Shown: positions 17,425 to 26,591, counted from the stretch's first letter. The stretch: DNA of 64,000 bases from Aquibium microcysteis (GCF_014495845.1 NZ_CP061080.1:3275001-3339000), one strand, 5' to 3'. Notes: a model not told the origin generated them from the sequence alone. Numbers and translations are program-made.

Positions 17425-18422
17425 CAGGCCTCCTCCCCCATCACGTGCATGGCATCGCGGTTGAAGGTCAGCACCACCGCTTCGCCGTCCTCCGGCAGGC
17501 GGGTGCCGGCGGGCAGCACGGCGTTGAGCCGCAGGCCGTGGGCGTCCAGAGCCACGCGGGTGGCGGCGCCGAGATAGTTCTTCGAAATCACCCGCGCGGG
17601 CACCCCGTCGCCTGCGGCCTCGCGCTGGATGCGAATCTGCTCGGGGCGAAGGCTGCCCCAGCCGCGCTGTCCGCAATAGCGCTGCACGAAGTCCGGCGGC
17701 AGGACGTTGGACGAACCGACGAAATCGGCCACGAAGCGGGAGGCCGGACGCTGGTAGATTTCCTCCGGCGTTCCCACCTGCATGATGCGACCCTCGCTGA
17801 ACACCGCCACGCGGTCGGCCATGGACAGGGCTTCGCCCTGGTCGTGGGTCACGAAGACGAAGGTGATGCCGAGGCTCCGCTGCAGCACCTTCAGTTCCTC
17901 CTGCATCTGCTCGCGCAGCTTGAGGTCGAGCGCGCCGAGCGGCTCGTCGAGCAGGAGCACCTTCGGCCGGTTGACGAGCGCACGCGCCAGCGCCACGCGC
18001 TGTCGCTGGCCGCCCGACAGCTGTCCGGGCCGCCGGTCGCCGTAACCGGGCAGCTTGACGAGTGCCAGCGCCTCTTCCGCTGCCTTGCGCCGCTCGGGCT
18101 TGCCCACCCCGCGCACCATCAGCCCGTAGGCGACGTTGTCGACGACGTTGAGGTGCGGAAACAGCGCATAGTCCTGGAACACCGTGTTGACGTTGCGCCG
18201 GTAAGGCGGAACGCCCTCCGCGGTCTCGCCGAATATCTCGATATGTCCCGCCGTCGGCTGTTCGAAGCCTGCGATCAGCCGGAGCGACGTCGTCTTGCCA
18301 GACCCGGACGGGCCCAGCATGGCGAAGAATTCGCCTTCCCGGACGGCGAGGTCCACCCGATCGACCGCTTTCACCGGGCCGTAATGCCGTGAGACGGACT
18401 GGAAGGAGACGGCTGTGGTCAT
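17424..18422 (-). CDS. ydcT: ABC transporter ATP-binding protein, YdcT/PotA-like
   Basis: A 332-residue ATPase: Walker A GPSGSGKTT, Q-loop VFQDYALFPH, signature LSGGQRQRVALARAL, Walker B VLLLDEPLGALD, switch His in VTHDQGEA. The C-terminal 90 residues form the TOBE regulatory domain (SLRPEQIRIQ). Two copies would drive the YdcU/YdcV permease. A 200-base gap holding a palindromic repeat separates it from the binding-protein gene. The ATG at 18422 lacks a strong ribosome site, but the domain begins just after it. Confidence 0.93.
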   Translation of the reverse strand: MTTAVSFQSVSRHYGPVKAVDRVDLAVREGEFFAMLGPSGSGKTTSLRLIAGFEQPTAGHIEIFGETAEGVPPYRRNVNTVFQDYALFPHLNVVDNVAYGLMVRGVGKPERRKAAEEALALVKLPGYGDRRPGQLSGGQRQRVALARALVNRPKVLLLDEPLGALDLKLREQMQEELKVLQRSLGITFVFVTHDQGEALSMADRVAVFSEGRIMQVGTPEEIYQRPASRFVADFVGSSNVLPPDFVQRYCGQRGWGSLRPEQIRIQREAAGDGVPARVISKNYLGAATRVALDAHGLRLNAVLPAGTRLPEDGEAVVLTFNRDAMHVMGEEA

Positions 18423-18457
18423 CGTGGTCGAACGATCCTGCTGCGAATGCGGCGCAC

Positions 18458-18586
18458 CCCTCACCGACCCTTCGCGCCTCCTCTCCCCCTGTCCGGGGAG
18501 AGGAGCGCCAACCGCAAGCGCTGCGGTTCCTCTCCCCCATGCACATGGGGAAGAGGTGGATCGGGCGAAGCCCGAGACGGTGAGGG
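18458..18586. repeat. Palindromic mosaic repeat between ydcS and ydcT
   Basis: Outer arms CCCTCACCG (18458-18466) and CGGTGAGGG (18578-18586) enclose two inner hairpins: CTCTCCCC with CGGGGAGAG, and CTCTCCCCCATG with CATGGGGAAGAG. In the transcript this gives a cruciform-like fold just after the ydcS stop, where hairpins often protect a highly expressed binding-protein mRNA or reduce read-through. The sequence looks like a dispersed rhizobial intergenic element. Confidence 0.8.
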
Positions 18587-18619
18587 CGCGCGCGGACTGG
18601 CCGTGCCGGCGTATCCGCC

Positions 18620-19777
18620 TCAGCGGCCGCCGATCACCCCGACATAGTCCGATACCCAGCGGTAGTAGGGCACGCACTGGTCGTTCTGGCTGGCGCATTT
18701 CGAGGTCGGCGTGGTCCAGAACCGGACGTCCTCGAAATGATCCATGCCGTTGGTCGTGCAGCCCTCGGCGGTCTGCATGCCGCGACCGTCGGTGCAGGCG
18801 GCGGGCACAGAGGGGTTGGCGCCGAACCAGACCGACAGGTCCGACTGCAGGTTCGACGACAGCGAATGCTCCATCCACTTGTAGGCGCAGTTCGGGTTGG
18901 CCGCGTCGACATGCATCATGGTCGTGTCGGCCCAGCCCGTCACGCCCTCCTTGGGGAACACCGAGGCGACCGGCTGGTTGTCAGACTTGAGCAGGTTCAC
19001 CTGGAACGGCCAGGAACCGGACGCCACGACGCCCTCGTTCTTGAAGTCGTCGATCTGGATGAAGGCGTCGTGCCAGTAGCGGCCGACGAGCTTGCGCTGC
19101 TGGCGCAGCAGGTCGAGAGCGGCCTTGTACTGGTCCTCGTTGAGCTCGTAGGGGCTCTTGATGCCGAGTTCCGGCTTGTGCGTCATCAGGTACAGCGCGG
19201 CATCGGCCACGTGGATCGGGCCGTCATAGGCCTGCACGCGGCCCTTGTTGGTCTTGCCGTCGGGCAGGTCCATCTCCTCGAACACCACGTTCCACGAGGT
19301 CGGCGCCTCCTTGAAGACGTTGGTGTTGTACATCAGAACGTTCGGACCCCACATGTAGGGCACGCCGTAGTGCACGCCGTCGACCGTGTGCCAGGGCGCG
19401 TTCTTCAGCCGCTCGTCGACGGTGGACCAGCTGGGCACCAGGTCGATGTTGATCGGCTGCACGCGCTTGCCGGCAATGAGGCGCAGAGAGGCGTCACCCG
19501 ACGCGGTCACGAGGTCGAAGCCGCCCTCGTTCATCAGCGCCACCATCTCGTCGGAGGTGTTGGCGGTCTTGACATTGACCTTGCAGCCCGAGGCCTCCTC
19601 GAACTTGGTCACCCAGTCGAATTCCTTCATCGTCTCGCCGCGCTCGATGTAGCCGGCCCAGGCGACGATGTTGACCTGTCCCTCGCTCTCGCCGATCGAC
19701 GTGACCTGGGCGAAGGCGGAGGTCGAGACGCTGAGCGCGAGCGCCAGCGCAGTGCATGACTCGAGAAGCTTCTTCAT
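18620..19777 (-). CDS. ydcS: Periplasmic putrescine-type binding protein, YdcS-like
   Basis: A 385-residue precursor with a Sec signal peptide (about residues 1-23, ending STSAFAQ). The mature protein is very close to E. coli YdcS: VNVKTANTSDEMVALM, DLVTASGDASLRLI, KRVQPIN, GRVQAYDGPI, FKNEGVVAS, FPKEGVTGWADTTM and a C-terminal GGR. It should bind putrescine or a related polyamine in the periplasm and deliver it to YdcUV. GGGAG lies eight bases before the ATG. It is the first gene of the ydcSTUV-patD operon; a perfect 15-bp palindrome lies about 110 bases upstream. Several cysteine residues in the last 80 residues may form disulphides. Confidence 0.95.
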   Translation of the reverse strand: MKKLLESCTALALALSVSTSAFAQVTSIGESEGQVNIVAWAGYIERGETMKEFDWVTKFEEASGCKVNVKTANTSDEMVALMNEGGFDLVTASGDASLRLIAGKRVQPINIDLVPSWSTVDERLKNAPWHTVDGVHYGVPYMWGPNVLMYNTNVFKEAPTSWNVVFEEMDLPDGKTNKGRVQAYDGPIHVADAALYLMTHKPELGIKSPYELNEDQYKAALDLLRQQRKLVGRYWHDAFIQIDDFKNEGVVASGSWPFQVNLLKSDNQPVASVFPKEGVTGWADTTMMHVDAANPNCAYKWMEHSLSSNLQSDLSVWFGANPSVPAACTDGRGMQTAEGCTTNGMDHFEDVRFWTTPTSKCASQNDQCVPYYRWVSDYVGVIGGR

Positions 19778-19885
19778 GACGATTCTCCCATTGTCGGGGG
19801 CCGCTCTCTGAGGCGGCGGCATGATCCCTGACGCCAGAGTGCCACGAATCCCGGCTTTCGCAATTTCATTCGTCAGAAACGACAT

Positions 19886-19900
19886 ATCGGAAATTCCGAT
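19886..19900. promoter_or_regulatory. Candidate operator upstream of ydcS
   Basis: ATCGGAA and TTCCGAT flank a single central base, a perfect 7-1-7 palindrome about 110 bases upstream of the ydcS ATG, in the only gap in front of the operon. It is a plausible binding site for a repressor or activator of the operon. No regulator can be named: the LysR gene nearby recognises T-N11-A type sites, which this is not. Confidence 0.45.
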
Positions 19901-19968
19901 TGCTCATTGTCCGACCTCTTCACCGGCGCATGCCCTGCGAAAGGCGCCGCGAGCCACGTCCGCAACGG

Positions 19969-20583
19969 TCAGAAACGCTCCAGCTTTGCCAGGCCGACGG
20001 AGAGGCCGGGGATGGCCATGGATTGCACCTCCGCGTCGGCCGCCACCTCCCGGATCGAGCCATAACCCTCCAGTCCCGGCGCCGTGTGAACGTGGGTCGT
20101 CTCTTTCACCGCGTCGATCACCCACATTTCCGGAATGCCGAAATGCGCGTAGATCAGCGCCTTGCGCCCGAGATCCCAGCGCAGGCTGGAATCCGCCACC
20201 TCGACCGCCAGCAGCGCCGTCTTCGGCGCCAGCGCAGCGAGCCCGTCGGCCTTGCGGAAGAACACGAAGTCGGGCTCGACGAACGTGTCGTCGCTGAGAC
20301 GGAAGGTCGTTTCTCCGGCAAAGACGAACTCGGCTGGCGCGGTCCGGACGAAATGGTAAATCAGCGCGCTCTTCAGCACCTCGTGCCGTATGCCCTTCGC
20401 ATTCATGGGCACGATCTCCCCGCCGATCAGCTCGAAGCGCTCGTTCTCGTCCAGCACGCCGGCCTTCACCAGCGCCTCGATCTCGGCCACGCTCCATCGC
20501 CGCCGCGCCAAGCCCTCGGCGGCCTGCGTGGTGAGCGGCAGGTTGGGGGAGCGAAGGTCCGGGTTGCGGAACAGCTGGTTCAT
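19969..20583 (-). CDS. Uma2 family (DUF820) putative restriction-fold protein
   Basis: A 204-residue member of the Uma2/DUF820 family, which has a PD-(D/E)XK nuclease-like fold. Visible landmarks: FELIGGEIVPMNAKGIRHE (substrate-side Glu and His), the acidic core VEPDFVFF and AVEVADSSL, then KALIYAHFGIPEMWVID. These carry the usual D-ExK-like pattern, though here the second position reads EVADSSLRWDLGRK. The family is abundant in cyanobacteria and scattered in rhizobia; its biological role is not established. The start is uncertain: an ATG 12 bases upstream is also in frame and neither has a good ribosome site. Confidence 0.8.
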   Translation of the reverse strand: MNQLFRNPDLRSPNLPLTTQAAEGLARRRWSVAEIEALVKAGVLDENERFELIGGEIVPMNAKGIRHEVLKSALIYHFVRTAPAEFVFAGETTFRLSDDTFVEPDFVFFRKADGLAALAPKTALLAVEVADSSLRWDLGRKALIYAHFGIPEMWVIDAVKETTHVHTAPGLEGYGSIREVAADAEVQSMAIPGLSVGLAKLERF

Positions 20584-20663
20584 GGGAACGATCATACCAC
20601 GTCGCGCAAGGCTGCCGCAATTTCCGGGTTCTGGTCGGAACGACGCCCATCCCTGGCGGGCCC

Positions 20664-21572
20664 TCACCGCCCCCGCTGCATCCGCTGCCCCTGCGCCAGC
20701 GCGATGAAGTCGCGCGCGGTCTGCGACAGCACCGAGCCGCGCCGCCACACCATGCCGACCTGCACCACCGGCAGCGCGCCGGAGATGTCGCGGCTCTCGA
20801 TGCGATCGCCTTCCAGCGACCATGGGCGGTAGACGAGGTCGGGCAGCAGCGCCACCCCCGCCCCGGTCGCCACCAGGCTGCGCACCGCCTCCACCGAGCG
20901 CGTGCGGAAGGCGACGTGGGGGCGGGTGCCGAGTGCGGCGAGCAGCTTGCCGGTGCTCTCCTCGATCTCGTCGATGGTGAGCATGATCAGCGGTTCCGCC
21001 GACAGATCCGACAGCGCGATGGAGTCCGCGTCGACCAGCCGGTGGCCGAGCGGCAGCCACAGCCGGTAGGGCGAGACCTCGAGGATCTCCGCCTGCAGCG
21101 CCATCCGGTCGCGAAGGTTGGAGATGACGGTCACCGCCACGTCGAGTTCGCCGCCGACCAGCAGGTGCTCGAGATAGTCGCCATTGTCCTCGATCGCCGA
21201 CACGTCCACCGCCGGCCAGGCGCGGCGGTAGCGGGCGAGCAGGTCCGACAGCACGTAGCCGGCCACCAGCGAGGTGACGCCGAGCTGCAGCCGCCCGGTC
21301 GCCGTCGCCGGTTCGCCTGAAAAGCTGCGCCGCGCATCCGAGACGTCGGCCAGGATCTTGGTGGCATGCCGCAGGAACTGATGGCCCTTGTGGGTAATCG
21401 ACAGGCCGCGCGCGTGCCGGTCGAACAGCGCCACCCCCAGATCGCCCTCCAGTTCCTTGATCGCCTCGGTGACGGCCGACTGAGAGATCGACAGGTTCTG
21501 CGCCGCACGGCTCACCGTCCCCTGCTCGGCGACGGCGACGAAGTACTGCAACTGGCGGAGCGTGAAGGCCAT
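20664..21572 (-). CDS. LysR family transcriptional regulator
   Basis: A 302-residue regulator. The N-terminal winged helix covers residues 1-60 (LRQLQYFVAVAEQGTVSRAAQ, then SISQSAVTEAIKELE), followed by a linker helix and a periplasmic-binding-protein-like effector domain (about 90-295). The effector domain resembles members controlling amino acid or aromatic uptake, but the ligand is not predictable. Neighbours on both sides run in the same direction (the TRAP/DUF1850 genes upstream, Uma2 downstream), so a divergently controlled gene, the usual LysR pattern, is absent. Confidence 0.92.
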   Translation of the reverse strand: MAFTLRQLQYFVAVAEQGTVSRAAQNLSISQSAVTEAIKELEGDLGVALFDRHARGLSITHKGHQFLRHATKILADVSDARRSFSGEPATATGRLQLGVTSLVAGYVLSDLLARYRRAWPAVDVSAIEDNGDYLEHLLVGGELDVAVTVISNLRDRMALQAEILEVSPYRLWLPLGHRLVDADSIALSDLSAEPLIMLTIDEIEESTGKLLAALGTRPHVAFRTRSVEAVRSLVATGAGVALLPDLVYRPWSLEGDRIESRDISGALPVVQVGMVWRRGSVLSQTARDFIALAQGQRMQRGR

Positions 21573-21698
21573 GGCTCATTCATACGGCCGTTGACGCGAA
21601 AGGAAAGCGGGGAGCGGGCCGGCGGTCGCGCCTGCGCGATTCGCCGATGGAGGTTGGCGTGTGCCGCAGTCCTGACCCACGCAGAGTCCTGTCGCGTC

Positions 21699-22067
21699 CT
21701 ACTCCTTGCAGCCCCTGATCTCCACCGGCTCACCTGGCTCGACACCGATGGACAGGCACGTTCCCGCGGCGCAGAATTCCCAGCCCTGCCCCGTCGCGCC
21801 GGAACTGGCGAGCCGCAGTGCCGTCTGCGGCGGCAGGTATGGCCGGTACGTCCAGACGCCGTCCTCGAGCACCGCGCCGTCGGGAATCTCCATGCCGGCG
21901 CCCGTGCCTGCCACGCGGGCGGCGACCAGTTCGAGCCCGGCCGGCGTCACCTGCCAGTCCTCTTCCCAGCGGGTCTTTTCCACCGAATGCGTCCAGGCGA
22001 GCGTGAAGGCGGAGGCGGCGAGCACCGTGGTCTTCCCCGCGGCGACGATGCAGAGGGCTAGGGGCAT
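21699..22067 (-). CDS. DUF1850 protein, TRAP transporter partner
   Basis: About 122 residues with an N-terminal hydrophobic stretch (LALCIVAAGKTTVLAASAF) likely to be a signal or anchor. The family landmark FTLAWTHSVEKTRWEEDW follows, then GAGMEIPDGA. DUF1850 genes are regularly found beside TAXI-type TRAP permeases with fused 4TM-12TM subunits, as here, but their function is not established. The start is uncertain because no clear ribosome site precedes the ATG. Confidence 0.78.
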   Translation of the reverse strand: MPLALCIVAAGKTTVLAASAFTLAWTHSVEKTRWEEDWQVTPAGLELVAARVAGTGAGMEIPDGAVLEDGVWTYRPYLPPQTALRLASSGATGQGWEFCAAGTCLSIGVEPGEPVEIRGCKE

Positions 22068-22109
22068 GGGCGGGTGTCGGACCTCGCGTCCGCCGCCACG
22101 CACCCATAC

Positions 22110-22207
22110 CCCCCTCTGCCTGCCGGCATTTCCCCCTCAAGGGGGGTCCGAAGGACGGGCGAGACCCGTGGCTCGCCCCACCCGGCAGGACAGAGGGAGG
22201 CGCCGTA
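22110..22207. repeat. Degenerate copy of dispersed palindromic repeat
   Basis: Outer arms CCCTCTGCCTGCCGG and CCGGCAGGACAGAGGG flank inner GC-rich material including CCCCCTCAAGGGGGG. The arms are the same element as the perfect inverted repeat at 40757-40916, here with changes. It lies between the TRAP permease and the DUF1850 gene and could act as a transcript hairpin. Confidence 0.8.
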
Positions 22208-22239
22208 GAGTGCCATCGTTGGCAGCACGGCCAAAGACA

Positions 22240-24333
22240 TCACGCCGCCGCCGGCCGCGCCCGGGTCCGCCAGAAGTGCAGCCCGAGCACGAGCAAGGCG
22301 AGCGCGAAGCCGATTTCATCGGTCACCGGCAGCGCCGCGACCAGCGTGAAGGCCGCCGCCGCTGCGAGCAGCCGTTCCCAGGCGGCGAGCGGCGCGCGCA
22401 GATAGCCTATCACCGCCGCGCCCCACAGCGCGATCGCCAGCCCGGCCTTGAAGACGATATAGGCCACCGCCGGCCAGTAGCCGACCGTCGCTGCGAGCGG
22501 CCCGCCGTCCTGAAGCATCAGGGCCGGCGTGTAGACGGCCATGTAGGGAATGACGAAGCCCGCGGCGGCGACCTTGATCGCCTCCATCGAGATCCTGAGC
22601 CCGCTCTCCTTGGCGATTGGCGCGGCGGCGAAGCAGGCGAGCGCCACCGGCGGCGTCAGGTCGGCCAGGATGCCGAAATAGAACACGAACATGTGGCTGA
22701 CGATCAGCGGCACGCCGAGCTCCAGCAGGGCCGGCCCGGCGATGGTGGAGGTGATGATGTAGTTCGGGATGGTCGGAATGCCCATTCCGAGCACGATGCA
22801 GGTGATCATGGTGAGCACCAGCGACAGGAACAGCGAGTTCTGCCCGACCGAGACGATGTACTGGCCGAAGGTGTTGGCCACACCCGTCAGCGTCATGGTG
22901 CCGATGATGATGCCGACGATCGCGCAGGCGATGCCGACGGGCAGTGCCGTGCGGGCGCCGTCGGCGAGCGAGTCCCGGCACACCGCGAGCGTTCGCCGCC
23001 CGCCCTCCACGAAGACGTTGGCGATCACGAGCAGCGCCGCGGCAGCCAGCACGACGCCGATGCCGTAGCGGAAGAAGCTCGCTGCCACGAGGCCGAGCCC
23101 GATCCAGAAGACGAATCGGATCGCTTGGCCGGGCAGTCCCAGCGCCACCGAGCCGCCAAGGATCAGCAGCACGGTCAGCGCAAGGCCGACGGTGCCGGCA
23201 AACAGCGGCGTGTAGCCGGTGAACAGCAGGTAGACCAGCACGCCGAGCGGCAGCAGCAGGTACCAGCCCTGCTTCAGCGCACCCAGCGCCGACGGCAGTT
23301 CGGCGCGCGGCAGGCCCATCAGCCCGCGCTTGCCGGCTTCGAGATGCACCATCCAGAAGGTCGAGGCGAAATAGAGGATGGCCGGCACGATCGCCGCCTT
23401 GACCACCTCGTAGTATTCGATGCCCAGCGTCTCGGCCATGATGAAGGCGACCGCGCCCATCACCGGCGGCATGATCTGCCCGCCCATCGAGGCGGTTGCC
23501 TCGACGCCGCCCGCGAAGGCCGGCCGGTAGCCGAAACGCTTCATCAGCGGGATCGTGAACTGGCCGGTGGTGACGACGTTGGCGACGCCCGACCCCGAGA
23601 TCGTGCCCATCAGCCCCGACGAGATGACCGACACCTTGGCCGCGCCGCCGCGCGCGTGGCCGACCAGCCCCATCGAGATGTCGGTGAAGAGGCGGATCAT
23701 TCCGCCTTTCTCCAGAAAGGCGCCGAACAGGATGAACAGGAAGATGTAGGTCGAGGAGACGTAGATCGGGATGCCGTAGATGCCCTCGGTCCCGTAGGTC
23801 ATGTGATCGATCACCTGCGCGAAGTCGTAGCCGCGGTGGTCGAGGGGAGCGGGCAGGAATTGTCCGAACAGGCAGTAGGCGAGGAAGGCGCCCGCGATGA
23901 TCGGCAGCGCCGGCCCCATGATCAGCCAGGCCGCCGCGAAAATGGTGACGAGCGCGGTCACGCCGAAGACGATGTCGCGCGGCAGCGGATCGCCGGCGCG
24001 CAGGATCAGCGGCTTGTACTCGATCCACTGGTAGAGCGCCACGGCGACGCTGGCGGCGGCCAGCGCCCAGGCGAGCGATTTCCACGGCAGGCGCCAGCCC
24101 GCGGCAGCCGCCACCAGCGGGAAGGCGAGCAGGAGCAGGAAGCCGACATGGAAGGAGCGGACGATCTGGCTCGGCAGGTTGAGCACGTGCGCTGCGGTGG
24201 CCAGCTGGAACACCGAGAAGGCGACGGCGATCCAGAACAGCAGCCGGCCCTCCCGCGTGGCGGGAAAGCCGCCGCCGGTCGGGTCATGGAAGGTGGCGGA
24301 GGAACCGACGTCGCTTGCTGGTGGATTGCTCAT
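22240..24333 (-). CDS. TRAP transporter permease, fused 4TM-12TM subunits
   Basis: A 697-residue membrane protein with many hydrophobic helices. The small DctQ-like part comes first, the large DctM-like part after about residue 200 (SGLMGTISGSGVANVVTTGQF, EATASMGGQIMPPVMGA, GMGIPTIPNYIITSTIAGP). This fused form pairs with TAXI binding proteins to import organic anions using a Na+ or H+ gradient. It lies 124 bases after the TAXI gene on the same strand. The substrate is not predictable; dicarboxylates or glutamate are known for some relatives. Confidence 0.93.
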   Translation of the reverse strand: MSNPPASDVGSSATFHDPTGGGFPATREGRLLFWIAVAFSVFQLATAAHVLNLPSQIVRSFHVGFLLLLAFPLVAAAAGWRLPWKSLAWALAAASVAVALYQWIEYKPLILRAGDPLPRDIVFGVTALVTIFAAAWLIMGPALPIIAGAFLAYCLFGQFLPAPLDHRGYDFAQVIDHMTYGTEGIYGIPIYVSSTYIFLFILFGAFLEKGGMIRLFTDISMGLVGHARGGAAKVSVISSGLMGTISGSGVANVVTTGQFTIPLMKRFGYRPAFAGGVEATASMGGQIMPPVMGAVAFIMAETLGIEYYEVVKAAIVPAILYFASTFWMVHLEAGKRGLMGLPRAELPSALGALKQGWYLLLPLGVLVYLLFTGYTPLFAGTVGLALTVLLILGGSVALGLPGQAIRFVFWIGLGLVAASFFRYGIGVVLAAAALLVIANVFVEGGRRTLAVCRDSLADGARTALPVGIACAIVGIIIGTMTLTGVANTFGQYIVSVGQNSLFLSLVLTMITCIVLGMGIPTIPNYIITSTIAGPALLELGVPLIVSHMFVFYFGILADLTPPVALACFAAAPIAKESGLRISMEAIKVAAAGFVIPYMAVYTPALMLQDGGPLAATVGYWPAVAYIVFKAGLAIALWGAAVIGYLRAPLAAWERLLAAAAAFTLVAALPVTDEIGFALALLVLGLHFWRTRARPAAA

Positions 24334-24456
24334 GTCATGTTCCGGGATCACGGTCTCGCCATGGCGCTGCGGCCGCCCGAGCAAGGCGGCCGCAGCGTGC
24401 GACCGCCGGAAAGGAGCGGTCGCACTGTCTGGACATCTGGTCCGATCCGCAGCGGA

Positions 24457-25413
24457 TCAGAGCAGGCCCTTTTCCTTGTAGTACCGCTCCGCACCCGGAT
24501 GCAGCGGGATCGGCAGTCCCTTGGCCCCGGCCGCGGCATCGATCGCCTTGGCGGCAGCGTGGGCGGCCACCATCTCGGGCAGGTTCTCGAACAGCTGCTT
24601 GGTCATCTGGTAGGCCGTCTCGTCGGAGACGTCGGAATGGGTCACCAGAATGTTGGTGATGGCGAGCGTCGGCACGTCCGCGGACTGGCCTTCGTAGGTG
24701 CCGGCCGGGATGGTGGCGGCCAGGAAAGGCGCACCGAGGGTCGCGGCCACGCTCTCCGGCACCGCCACCATGGTGATCGGCAGCGCGGTCGCGAGGTCCT
24801 TGATCGAGGCGACGCCGAGGCCGGCCGATTGCAGCGTGGCGTCGAGCTGGCGGTTCTTGATCAGTTCGACCGACTCGCCGAACGGCAGGTACTCCGTCTG
24901 GCCGAGATCCTCGTAGGTCATGCCGAGCGCCTTGAAGATCTGGCGCGCGTTGAGCTCGGTTCCCGACTTCGGAGCGCCGACGGACAGGCTCTTGCCCTTC
25001 AGGTCCTCGAAGCTCTTGATGCCGGATTCCTGCGAGGCGACGATCTGGATGTAGTTCGGATAAATCGCCGCGATGCCGCGAAGCTTGTCGAGCTTGCTGG
25101 AAAAGCCCGCCTCCGCGTCGCCCTCCCAGGCCGCCTTGACGGAATCGCCGAGCGCGAAGGCGATCTCGCCGCTGCCCTTCTGCAGCAGGTTCAGGTTCTC
25201 GACCGAGGCCTTGGTGGACTGCACCTGGGTGCGCGCGCCTTCGATCTTTTCGCCGTAGATCTTGGCCAGCGCCGCGCCGAGCGGATAATAGACGCCGGAC
25301 GTGCCGCCCGTCAGGACGTTGATGAATTCGTCCGCCTTCGCCGGCATGGCGCCGAAGGCGAGCGTGACCGACAGGGCGCCTGCGGCAAGCAGACGGGTGC
25401 CGACGTCGAACAT
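24457..25413 (-). CDS. TRAP transporter binding protein, TAXI family
   Basis: A 318-residue periplasmic binding protein with a signal peptide (about residues 1-27, ending PAKA). The family region VLTGGTSGVYYPLGAALAKI binds the ligand; FEDLKGKSLSVGAPKSGTE and the hinge follow. It is the first gene of the TAXI, 4TM-12TM permease, DUF1850 set. GGGAGG stands eight bases before the ATG. Confidence 0.95.
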   Translation of the reverse strand: MFDVGTRLLAAGALSVTLAFGAMPAKADEFINVLTGGTSGVYYPLGAALAKIYGEKIEGARTQVQSTKASVENLNLLQKGSGEIAFALGDSVKAAWEGDAEAGFSSKLDKLRGIAAIYPNYIQIVASQESGIKSFEDLKGKSLSVGAPKSGTELNARQIFKALGMTYEDLGQTEYLPFGESVELIKNRQLDATLQSAGLGVASIKDLATALPITMVAVPESVAATLGAPFLAATIPAGTYEGQSADVPTLAITNILVTHSDVSDETAYQMTKQLFENLPEMVAAHAAAKAIDAAAGAKGLPIPLHPGAERYYKEKGLL

Positions 25414-25639
25414 GATGGACCTCCCGATGATGTTCTCCGTGCGAGGAGCCGCACGGTCCTGAAGGCCATGTTAGTGACTGGGATGGGAAAGCCAACCCTT
25501 AAATACTGGGCCGACCTCGGATCATCGCGCCGTCGGCATCCGCTCCACTTCGGCGTCGTCCGCAAGGTCGGAAAGGCAACCGGCACCGGCCAGGAATGGC
25601 CGGCGCCGGTCTTGGGTCCCGCCCCCGCGAGAAAGGCCT

Positions 25640-26029
25640 TCAGAACATGTCGCAGTCGCCGAAGTCGTCGTTGCGCTCCACGATGACCAGTTGCGCGCGG
25701 GCGCCGATGCGGCCGGCGAGTTCGGCGAGCTTGACGTCGCGCGTCGCTACCCCGGTTTCGACCTCCCAATCCTCCGGCATGACCTCCATCAGCGAGCGCA
25801 GGAAACCGGCGATGCCGGAGACCTTCTGGTAGATGAGGTCGCCCTCCTGCATGGCGCGGATGAACCCCGGCTTGCCCTGGATCGCATCCCCGACCGCGAC
25901 GGCGATGTGGGCATGGTTGACGTCGATCGCATGCGCGATCGTCTCGAGTTCCGCCTCGATGCGCGCGATGACGTCGCGCACCGTCTCGTGGTGCGGATCG
26001 TGCTGGACGGTCTTGGCTGGAAGCGACAT
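25640..26029 (-). CDS. cheT: CheT-like protein at the end of the che operon
   Basis: A 129-residue acidic, mostly helical protein (REAL landmarks: HAIDVNHAHIAVAVGD, GFLRSLMEVMPEDWEVETG, C-terminal GDCDMF). It has no domain I can name from sequence; the symbol rests on its place directly after cheD, where S. meliloti has cheT. The function of CheT is only partly understood. It starts 20 bases after the cheD stop and closes the operon. Confidence 0.75.
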   Translation of the reverse strand: MSLPAKTVQHDPHHETVRDVIARIEAELETIAHAIDVNHAHIAVAVGDAIQGKPGFIRAMQEGDLIYQKVSGIAGFLRSLMEVMPEDWEVETGVATRDVKLAELAGRIGARAQLVIVERNDDFGDCDMF

Positions 26030-26048
26030 GCAGGCGAAACCTCTGGTC

Positions 26049-26591
26049 CTAGAACAATTCGAGTTCGCCGCCGGCGGCAGGCGCCGGGACGCGCGGCTCC
26101 GGCGTCGGAACGGGCGCGATGGCCTTGGGCAGGAGAAACTGCCGCGCCTTGCCCGTGTGCGGCTGGAACTCCAGCCGCCGGCCCTGGTCGCCGCCGACAC
26201 TGCCACCGGCGTATTTGATGCCTTCATTGTCGAGAAATCGGCGTGCGAACTCGATGTTCTTGGCCCCGATGTCGGTGAAGTTCTGGATCGTGCGGGCGCC
26301 GCCGAACAGCTTCGCCTCGAGGTTCTCGCGCCGGGCGCCGCGCTTCAGGAGGCCGTTGACCAGCAACTCCATCAGGTACACCCCGAAACGCTCGGCCTCG
26401 TTGAGGCGCGACCGCTCGCCCTCGCCCGGCAGCAGGAAATGGTTCATTCCGCCGATCTTCAGCACCGGGTCGCGCATGCAGGCGGCGACGCAGGATCCCA
26501 GCACGGTTGTCAGCACCGTTTCGGGCTTGTCGGAGACCGCGCATTCACCCTGGATGACGTGAACCCGGTCGGGTCGACCTGGCAGAATCAA
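26049..26591 (-). CDS. cheD: Chemoreceptor glutamine deamidase CheD
   Basis: A 180-residue cytoplasmic enzyme that deamidates glutamines in chemoreceptors. The catalytic Cys34 is in TVLGSCVAACM and His51 in GGMNHFLLP; NGLLKRGARRENLEAKLFGG is also conserved. The start is TTG, overlapping the cheY2 TGA (the bases TTGA), with GGGAGG six bases upstream inside cheY2, so translation is coupled. The C-terminal tail is Pro-rich. Confidence 0.92.
   Translation of the reverse strand: MILPGRPDRVHVIQGECAVSDKPETVLTTVLGSCVAACMRDPVLKIGGMNHFLLPGEGERSRLNEAERFGVYLMELLVNGLLKRGARRENLEAKLFGGARTIQNFTDIGAKNIEFARRFLDNEGIKYAGGSVGGDQGRRLEFQPHTGKARQFLLPKAIAPVPTPEPRVPAPAAGGELELF

Noticed and set aside
21706..25686. A 1326-codon open frame on the plus strand across the LysR-TRAP region
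   Set aside because: It lies opposite well-supported TRAP, TAXI and DUF1850 genes and has the Arg/Gly/His-rich composition of an antisense shadow in high-GC DNA.
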